From the NCBI GenBank assembly GCA_946894095.1, contig OX335647.2:15890001-15954000 (forward strand): DNA of 64,000 nucleotides, written 5' to 3'. Positions 61,101 to 64,000 of the stretch are shown here, piece by piece (positions within the stretch are counted from its first letter, which is position 1; each line of letters starts with the position of its first letter). The DNA is from Incurvaria masculella (Eukaryota; Arthropoda; Insecta; Lepidoptera; Incurvariidae). Made by a program: the position numbers and the translations under genes. The notes under the pieces were generated by a model. It worked only from the letters and a program-made list of their open reading frames with translations. It was not told where the DNA came from and searched no databases.

Positions 61101-63688
61101 TGCATACATCATTCCGATCACTTATTCATAGTCCAAGGATGATCGTTCATCGTTAGTTCACGTTGGTTTACTTCTTTATTTTGCACTTCCCACGATTTTT
61201 CTTTTGAAATATTATAATATGCGCTGCCAAGTTTGGGACTTATGTTCAAGGACAGAAAGAAAGACACGCACAGACGCAAGATTTTTTGTTTTATGCAACC
61301 TGACAAGGATAGCTAACACTACACAAATACCATTATGATATTAGCCGAATACACCACATTCCCCAAGAATTAGGTGCCATGCCAGGACCTTCCCTTTACA
61401 AGCACCGATGCATGGAGCTGCTCGCATTCGTGACGAAATGAACTTATCCAACTCAGAAAGAGAAAGAAAGTGGTGCATGAACGGGGCGAGGATTGAAACG
61501 CAGACTTCTGGTATGAAATGAAATGAAATGAAAATATTCTTTATTGCTTACAACTATTAAATAGTATGCAAAGGCGAGCTTATTGCCAAAGGCAATCTCT
61601 AACAGCTAACCTTAATATTAGAAAATATATTAAGAGGTAGCAAGAAACAATAAATTACTTAAAACTAAGCACCATAATCACACTTAGAAAACATTTGATA
61701 ACTTAAAACTATATAAACAGAAAATATTTGATTGATTTAATTGTTATTACATGTCAAGTACCAAGATTTTAATTTTACCTTAAAAATAGACAAAGAAGCA
61801 CTTTCCCTAATAGTAAGAGGCAATTGATCCCACAATCGTGCTGAGTGAACTGTAAAAGAACCCGAATAAGCAGTGGAAGAATGTGACGGAATAAGGAGCA
61901 GGAGATTATGTGCAGACCTAAGTGGTACACCATGAAAAGAGAGATATTTGAAGCGTTCTTTAAGATAAAAAGGGGATTTGGGATCATTTAAGATTAAGTA
62001 AAGAAGAGAGAGAACATGCATATTACGCCTCTACGTAGGTATGCTAGGCAAGTCCCAGCGCCACTAGGTTACGAGCGTTGGATTTTATGAGTTAGCGTTG
62101 ATGATGATGGACTCACTCATCTTGCTGCTGACCGCGCTACGCACGCTGCCGTTGGGCGAGAGCGCGCGCCGCTGCCGCGCGGCGACGCTCGGCGTCGTGA
62201 ACACGCTGCCGGCGTCGGAGGCGGGCGACGCGGCGTGCGGCGAGCGCGGCGTCACGAGCGGCGCGCGCGTCAGGCGCGTCAGCCGCGAGAACACACCGCG
62301 ACGCTCCGCGCATTGGAAGTAACGCGTGCCCGCGACGGAGCCGTCGTTTTTACCTGAAACGTTGCATGTGTGAAGCTTATTATCCGCGCAGTGCAACTAA
62401 TTGAACTGGAATGCGACACAACGGTACGGCGATAACACCTCCGGAACAACGGTATGAGCTGTTTTGGTTAAAAATTAGCGAGTTTACTCCGGTGTCGGGT
62501 CCACCCAAGTCTTAAAAGGGGAAGGTAGTTTAGTATAGAACACTGCCGAGGTCCTAATTTGGGATTAAGCAGCTACATCTATACAGGCTGTTCAAAATTA
62601 CACCGGAAATGTGTATAATTTAGATTTTGTTTTATTTATTCCTTAATATTAATATGCTACCCATCTTCAAATTATCACCGTCCGATTTAATAAACTTTCA
62701 ACAGCGTCTTTTCCGATTTTCAAAGCATTTCTGGAAAACCCTTTTTGGTAAGGCTTAGTTCCTTCAACGATTCAGTCTTAATCTCTCTGCCGATCAAGAA
62801 GATTTTAAAATCTTTTGCTTGCGGCTTGCTGCCGCCGACCCACACGCGGTCGCCGATTATGAAGAGAGCTCGGTCCTCAGTCGACACCGCACTGTGCACT
62901 TAATGATGGGTTCGTCGAGCACGATGCCTGCCCACTCCCCGGGCGCGAACTGAGTTTCGACGATTTACGCGATCTGTCTCGGCTTGCTGCCGCCGACCCA
63001 CACGCGGTCGCCGATGATGAAGAGGGCTCGGTCCTCAGTCGACACCGCACTGTGCACTTACCGATGGGTTCGTCGAGCACGATGCCTGCCCACTCCCCGG
63101 GCGCGAACTGAGTTTCGCCGATGTACGCGATCTGTCCCGGCTTGCTGCCGCCGACCCACACGCGGTCGCCGATGATGAAGAGGGCTCGGTCCTCAGTCGA
63201 CACCGCACTGTGCACTTACCGATGGGTTCGTCGAGCACGATGCCTGCCCACTCCCCGGGCGCGAACTGAGTTTCGCCGATGTACGCGATCTGTCCCGGCT
63301 TGCTGCCGCCGACCCACACGCGGTCGCCGATGATGAAGAGGGCTCGGTCCTCAGTCGACACCGCACTGTGCACTTACCGATGGGTTCGTCGAGCATGATG
63401 CCTGCCCACTCCCCGGGCGCGAACTGAGTTTCGCCGATGTACGCGATCTGTCCCGGCTTGCTGCCGCCGACCCACACGCGGTCGCCGATGATGAAGAGGG
63501 CTCGGTCCTCAGTCGACACCGCACTGTGCACTTACCGATGGGTTCGTCGAGCACGATGCCTGCCCACTCCCCGGGCGCGAACTGAGTTTCGCCGATGTAC
63601 GCGATCTGTCCCGGTTTGCTGCCGCCGACCCACACGCGGTCGCCAATGATAAAGCTGTCCGTGTCTTCCGTCAGGACCACGCTATGGT
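34118..63688 (-). CDS. CLIP-190: CLIP-190 / CLIP-170 (CAP-Gly microtubule plus-end tracking protein), 5' end outside window
   Basis: Fifteen coding exons on the minus strand join without a phase conflict into 1668 residues plus a partial first codon. In order: CAP-Gly 1 (about residues 12-81, with GKNDGSV at 51-57), CAP-Gly 2 (about 141-212, GKNDGSV at 185-191), a Ser/Arg-rich linker, a coiled coil from about 275 to 1590, two zinc knuckles (CX2CX5HX4C near 1610, CX2CX4HX4C near 1650) and a C-terminal EEETF. This is the full CLIP-170 plan. In the family the CAP-Gly domains bind EB proteins and tyrosinated tubulin tails at growing microtubule ends; the knuckles and the acidic aromatic tail bind dynactin p150 and mediate autoinhibition. 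Length is close to the fly protein's. The N-terminus lies beyond 64000. Function is inferred from family; the exon structure is read from the sequence. Confidence 0.95.
34227..34583. mobile_element. TTAA-flanked foldback element in the last CLIP intron
   Basis: TTAA at 34223-34226 and 34584-34587 flank 357 bp. Arms of about 80 bp share gctgttccgacccatac, aacgcaaaaagtattgcact and ttaagccacgaatt in inverted order. It starts about 60 bp from the last CLIP exon. Confidence 0.78.
34841..35109. mobile_element. Foldback element with about 75-bp arms
   Basis: aaagtgttgatttttaataa, ctgattaaaattttcaagta and tacccataccttcact are repeated inverted at 35035-35109. It lies in the last CLIP intron, next to another foldback element. 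Confidence 0.75.
35641..35816 (-). CDS. CLIP-190: CLIP exon n: zinc knuckle 1 and start of knuckle 2
   Basis: Acceptor taaaattgcag; donor G|GTAGAC. Encodes [19 protein letters not shown] (knuckle 1), an Ala/Pro/Ser-rich spacer, and PYCDICE, the first two cysteines of knuckle 2, which is completed by the last exon. Confidence 0.94.
36580..36735 (-). CDS. CLIP-190: CLIP exon m: conserved C-terminal coiled coil
   Basis: Acceptor ttgacatccag; donor TA|GTATGT at 36579. Encodes [20 protein letters not shown], the most conserved part of the CLIP C-terminal rod. Without splicing the frame would stop in the TAG that overlaps the donor. Confidence 0.94.
37035..37177 (-). CDS. CLIP-190: CLIP exon l: end of coiled coil, charged
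   Basis: Acceptor cttttttttccag; donor AA|GTAAGT. Encodes [20 protein letters not shown] and a charged segment ending SLGDESSIK. 143 bp, phase 0 to phase 2. Confidence 0.92.
37235..39272. mobile_element. Repeats filling the CLIP intron between exons k and l
   Basis: Bounded by cccgtcccggctttgcacgg at 37251 and, at the other end, by gacagagaaagcgacttt and atactatgtagtgat at 39237-39274, five bases from the donor of exon k. Inner blocks such as aaaatccgttgcgtagtttt and cctttcctctttatataata occur widely in lepidopteran genomes. Superfamily not assigned. Confidence 0.6.
39278..42099 (-). CDS. CLIP-190: CLIP exon k: 940-codon uninterrupted coiled coil
   Basis: One exon of 2822 bp, acceptor ctttgttttcag, donor AAG|GTAAAT. 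It is rich in Glu, Lys, Leu, Ser and Asn with continuous heptads, for example [20 protein letters not shown], and lacks Pro over long stretches. It forms more than half of the protein and sets the rod length. The open frames on the opposite strand here are shadows of its codon bias. Confidence 0.96.
42189..42545 (-). CDS. CLIP-190: CLIP exon j: coiled coil
   Basis: Acceptor tacattttag; donor G|GTACTC. 357 bp, phase 1 to phase 1. The heptad-rich stretch begins [20 protein letters not shown] and ends KIHELNK. Joins exon i through a split Met codon and exon k through a split Val codon. Confidence 0.94.
42905..43465 (+). mobile_element. Degraded copy of the TTAA TIR element
   Basis: Same order of blocks as 25363-25912 (cattcccgctca, caaacgtggaaa, agatgcctaatgactat, ttggacgtgaattactcaac, gcacgattttgtgc), but with diverged ends. 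Lies in the CLIP intron between exons i and j. Confidence 0.65.
43838..44232 (+). repeat. Dispersed repeat family, copy 3
   Basis: Full-length copy in the CLIP intron between exons i and j, sharing all blocks with copy 2, including gtgtcacattttgacgtttc and cgcgtacacaaacggtcaga. Confidence 0.7.
44669..44840 (-). CDS. CLIP-190: CLIP exon i: Ala-rich coiled coil
   Basis: 57 codons with very high GC3, including [20 protein letters not shown], an alanine run ([10 protein letters not shown]) and [17 protein letters not shown]. Donor A|GTGAGT is good. The acceptor (gatgtgacaag) has almost no pyrimidine tract, so the exact 5' edge is less certain, though phase 0 fits. Confidence 0.85.
44890..44976 (+). 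mobile_element. 3'-end fragment of the CR1-like LINE
   Basis: Starts at actccgggagaaattaaatt, then catgcatcagc and agtgatataaataac and a run of aataat, matching the 3' end of the element in RPB11 intron 2. It lies just upstream of CLIP exon i, within 50 bp of its acceptor. Confidence 0.75.
45040..45240 (-). repeat. Dispersed repeat, second copy, reverse orientation
   Basis: Diverged complement of the repeat at 26150: tgcttgccactgcttac, ctaagtttacca and attgtttatttatcagccat. Lies in the CLIP intron between exons h and i. Confidence 0.5.
45973..45993 (-). CDS. CLIP-190: CLIP exon h: 21-nt microexon (KFKQAAE)
   Basis: Seven codons bounded by a strong acceptor (tctcattacttacag) and a consensus donor (GAG|GTGAGT), phase 0 on both sides, between two phase-0 exons. 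It can be included or skipped without changing frame, and seven residues equal one heptad. No alignment was run, so use in mRNA is inferred from the sites alone. Confidence 0.65.
46837..46968 (-). CDS. CLIP-190: CLIP exon g: coiled coil
   Basis: Acceptor gttacttgcag; donor AAT|GTATGT. 44 codons, phase 0, including [20 protein letters not shown] and then [18 protein letters not shown], matching the CLIP-170 rod segment that precedes its alternatively spliced region. Confidence 0.92.
46980..48440. other. CLIP intron between exons f and g
   Basis: AT-rich, with an ATTT-rich tract at 47725-48060. No coding sequence or recognised transposon. Confidence 0.5.
48444..48584 (-). CDS. CLIP-190: CLIP exon f: start of coiled coil
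   Basis: Acceptor ctacttag; donor CTC|GTACGT at 48443 keeps phase 0, while a second GTACCT 4 bp on would shift frame. Encodes [20 protein letters not shown] and 27 further residues, strongly CLIP-like at the start of the rod. Confidence 0.92.
49725..50425. repeat. Cluster of inverted and direct GACGTTCTG motifs
   Basis: Forms of cagaacgtcaaa occur near 49731 and 49973, and the complement tttgacgttctg near 50281 and 50378, with further cgttctga variants between. A GC-rich core (ggcggagacgccggcggagg) lies at 50070-50110. No gene recognised. CLIP intron between exons e and f. Confidence 0.45.
50560..51480 (-). mobile_element. Decayed Jockey-like LINE reverse transcriptase
   Basis: Minus-strand fragments read [13 protein letters not shown] near 51350, [20 protein letters not shown] near 51230 and a [24 protein letters not shown] segment near 51060, the finger, palm and thumb order of Jockey RT. 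Broken by stops and shifts. Lies in the CLIP intron between exons e and f. Confidence 0.65.
51635..51960 (+). mobile_element. SINE copy
   Basis: Shares ataagtgcatttcg, ccatggttaggaatc, actaggtggtaggg and gggaaggtcctggcat with the full copy; lacks the last part. Confidence 0.72.
52340..52490 (+). mobile_element. SINE 3' fragment
   Basis: Shares gtccgtgttttccatccagt, tctggcatggcacctag and ggtattaggcat with the SINE body and 3' end. Confidence 0.6.
53330..53500 (-). mobile_element. SINE middle fragment, reverse orientation
   Basis: Contains the complement of the actaggtggtagg block (ctacctagtagggg), ggtactaacccgggtgggc and the gaactagatgga block. Confidence 0.6.
54900..55215 (-). mobile_element. 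SINE copy, reverse orientation
   Basis: Reads, in reverse, the 3' end (taataccacactcgctgtca), ggtgccatgccaggatc, aaatgcacttatccaactcg and the B box (gggattgtacccacgac). It lies close to CLIP exon e. Confidence 0.7.
55337..55393 (-). CDS. CLIP-190: CLIP exon e: linker to coiled coil (19 codons)
   Basis: Acceptor ccactaacag; donor CAG|GTACAG. 57 bp, phase 0 to phase 0, encoding a short linker ending [11 protein letters not shown], which matches the CLIP sequence just before the coiled coil. The reading frames of adjacent exons confirm it. Confidence 0.9.
55640..57000. other. CLIP intron between exons d and e, right part
   Basis: AT-rich intron with one small inverted repeat at 56292. No ORF, RNA gene or recognised transposon. 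Confidence 0.5.
56292..56401. repeat. Small inverted repeat
   Basis: gttgtgtttgcgctgcagat at 56292 pairs with atctgcaatgcaaacacagc near 56381. About 110 bp in the CLIP intron between exons d and e. Confidence 0.6.
57042..57380 (-). other. In-frame GC-rich open extension of CLIP exon d
   Basis: After the donor of exon d the same frame runs on for about 112 codons to a TAG at 57042-57044. The first part is Pro/Arg-rich and low in complexity. The last 60-70 codons look like real coding sequence, with C or G in nearly all third positions, including [16 protein letters not shown] and [20 protein letters not shown]. It could be an intron-retention terminal exon giving a short CLIP isoform without coiled coil, or a chance open frame in GC-rich DNA. 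No family is recognised. Confidence 0.4.
57381..57579 (-). CDS. CLIP-190: CLIP exon d: end of CAP-Gly 2 and Ser/Arg linker
   Basis: Acceptor aactttcag ends at 57580; donor CAG|GTACCG at 57380. Encodes [17 protein letters not shown], the end of CAP-Gly 2, then a basic Ser-rich stretch with [20 protein letters not shown]. The reading frame stays open for 339 further bases after this donor (see the entry at 57042). Confidence 0.92.
57933..58128 (-). CDS. CLIP-190: CLIP exon c: most of CAP-Gly 2
   Basis: Acceptor tgatacag; donor AG|GTAACT. Encodes [20 protein letters not shown] and then [20 protein letters not shown]. The [12 protein letters not shown] stretch is characteristic of the second CAP-Gly domain of CLIPs. 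Leaves in phase 2, splitting an Arg codon. Confidence 0.95.
58500..59850 (-). mobile_element. Decayed RNase H-bearing LINE
   Basis: Minus-strand remnants parallel the LINE at 15.9-17.1 kb: [20 protein letters not shown] near 58740, a remnant of the FQAECVGL block near 58900, [21 protein letters not shown] sequence near 58970, and [13 protein letters not shown] near 59160. Several stops and shifts. Lies in the CLIP intron between exons b and c. Confidence 0.7.
60285..60320 (+). repeat. Short CCTAA-rich tract
   Basis: cctaacctaacctcacctaa and following cctaacctt resemble the insect telomeric unit TTAGG read on the other strand, with interruptions. Only about 35 bp. Confidence 0.5.
60361..60742 (+). 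mobile_element. tRNA-derived SINE, full-length copy
   Basis: Begins with a tRNA-like head containing an A box (TGGCCTAGTGG) and B box (GGTCTGGGTTCAATTCC), followed by a body (cgagttcgataagtgcattt, ctactaggtggtaggg, gggaaggtcctggcatggca) and an A-rich 3' end. It gives the reference for at least nine partial copies in this window. The head lacks a full cloverleaf, so it is not called as a tRNA gene. Confidence 0.8.
61315..61515 (-). mobile_element. SINE copy with internal deletion, reverse orientation
   Basis: Contains ggtgccatgccaggaccttc, cattcgtgacgaaatgaact and cgaggattgaaacgcagac (B box region); the middle block is missing. Confidence 0.7.
61511..62025 (-). mobile_element. 3' end of a Jockey/CR1-superfamily LINE
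   Basis: The minus-strand frame at 62021-61737 ends a LINE ORF2: [20 protein letters not shown], then [14 protein letters not shown] and a stop. A 3' UTR follows with aataaagaatattttcattt and a tail of ATTTC repeats at 61511-61531. Confidence 0.7.
62117..62353 (-). CDS. CLIP-190: CLIP exon b: second half of CAP-Gly 1 and Ser-rich linker
   Basis: Acceptor gtttcag ends at 62354; donor A|GTGAGT at 62116. Completes the split Gly codon and gives [15 protein letters not shown], the CAP-Gly signature, then [15 protein letters not shown] and a Ser/Pro/Arg-rich linker with strong GC3 bias. 237 bp, phase 1 to phase 1. Confidence 0.93.
62355..62821. other. CLIP intron between the exon array and exon b
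   Basis: Holds only AT-rich intron sequence between exon b and the truncated sixth copy of exon a. No ORF or recognised repeat. Confidence 0.5.
62822..63688 (-). repeat. Tandem array of the CAP-Gly 1 exon, period 158 bp, about 5.5 copies
   Basis: The motif cttgctgccgccgac recurs at 62825, 62983, 63141, 63299 and 63457, with a one-base variant at 63615, always 158 bp apart. The unit is the 153-bp exon plus the first 5 intron bases (GTAAG), joined head to tail. Copies 2-4 are nearly identical. Copy 1 (functional exon) is diverged, copy 5 has lost its donor, and copy 6 is cut off at 62822. Only copy 1 has an upstream polypyrimidine acceptor. Because 158 is not a multiple of 3, reading through from one copy to the next shifts frame and reaches a stop. 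Confidence 0.93.
63536..63688 (-). CDS. CLIP-190: CLIP exon a: first half of CAP-Gly 1
   Basis: Acceptor ttgcag at 63689-63694, donor G|GTAAGT at 63535. Enters in phase 1 and leaves in phase 1. It encodes the start of CAP-Gly 1, including [11 protein letters not shown] and [13 protein letters not shown]. It is the only copy in the adjoining 158-bp array with a proper acceptor, so I take it as the functional exon. It also differs most from the other copies. Confidence 0.88.
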
Positions 63689-63694
63689 CTGCAA

Positions 63695-64000
63695 TCCAAA
63701 GGTGTCATGGTTCGGAAACTGATATTTGAATATGATTTTCCTAATTTTAGATTCATGTACAAGCCGAGAAGAATATCAACCATACTTTGGAAAGTTTCAA
63801 AAATATAAACGAAGATATTTGTATCAAAATAGGAATGGCATATATGTTTCAATAACCGCATAACGGCTTGTTCATTGAGTTTCCACAATCAAATAACTCG
63901 ATTCCATTTAATGCTGCTGCTGAATTCGTGCCTATAAAAGCGTACCTAGGATTCCGATCACGCATCACAATAGTAAACGTTAAAACCACACCGACATTGC
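63695..64000. other. CLIP intron upstream of exon a
   Basis: AT-rich. The first codon of exon a is split, so at least one more coding exon lies beyond 64000. Nothing else is seen. Confidence 0.6.

Noticed and set aside
62877..63531. Several overlapping 112-codon minus-strand frames starting [13 protein letters not shown] as separate CAP-Gly genes
   Set aside because: They arise from reading through the 158-bp exon repeat into a shifted frame. Only copy 1 has an acceptor and joins exon b.
62822..63688. CRISPR-like array (regular direct repeats)
   Set aside because: The repeats are contiguous with no spacers, and the unit is a CAP-Gly exon in a eukaryotic gene.

Overview
This is a eukaryotic, AT-rich, intron-rich window dense in repeats. 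The gene content (insect-type RPB11, a CLIP-190 homologue, an alpha-arrestin) and the repeats (a tRNA-derived SINE, CR1/Jockey/I-type LINEs, mariner relics, TTAA-flanked foldback elements, and the dispersed motif that starts with a 'cccgtcccggc' boundary) point to a moth or butterfly (Lepidoptera). That placement is inference; no species can be named. Exon coordinates below were built by hand from splice sites, frame continuity and family knowledge.

Three protein-coding genes are supported. (1) An alpha-arrestin (ARRDC type) on the minus strand, 18552 to 10364, has six coding exons and 339 residues, with a PPDY motif near its C-terminus. (2) RPB11 (POLR2J), the RNA polymerase II subunit, lies on the plus strand, 21141 to 31801, with four exons and 117 residues. 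A TATA box and initiator lie just upstream. Its second intron holds a CR1-like LINE with an open ORF2. (3) A CLIP-190/CLIP-170 homologue on the minus strand runs from 63688 (its 5' end is outside the window) to 34118. I find fifteen coding exons giving 1668 in-window residues: two CAP-Gly domains, a Ser/Arg-rich linker, a long coiled coil (940 residues in a single exon), two zinc knuckles and a C-terminal ETF tail. All junction phases close.

Layout: 1-550 holds a GC-rich possible coding exon on the plus strand. 550-10100 is intergenic or long-UTR-like sequence with repeats. 10.1-18.6 kb is the arrestin gene, with a mariner relic and a LINE nested in a TTAA element. 18.6-21.1 kb is intergenic with one unassigned minus-strand exon. 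21.1-32.0 kb is RPB11. 32-33.7 kb is intergenic. 33.7-64 kb is the CLIP gene, whose large introns contain most of the SINE copies and LINE relics.

The most unusual structure is at 62822-63688. The exon encoding the first half of CAP-Gly domain 1 is repeated head to tail with a period of exactly 158 bp (153 bp of exon plus the first 5 bp of its intron): five whole copies and one truncated copy. Only the first copy keeps its acceptor, but four keep the donor. Other notable points are an in-frame GC-rich coding-like extension after the CAP-Gly 2 exon, a 21-nt microexon in the CLIP gene, a TGATG stop-start overlap in the CR1 LINE, and many long inverted-repeat (foldback) elements.
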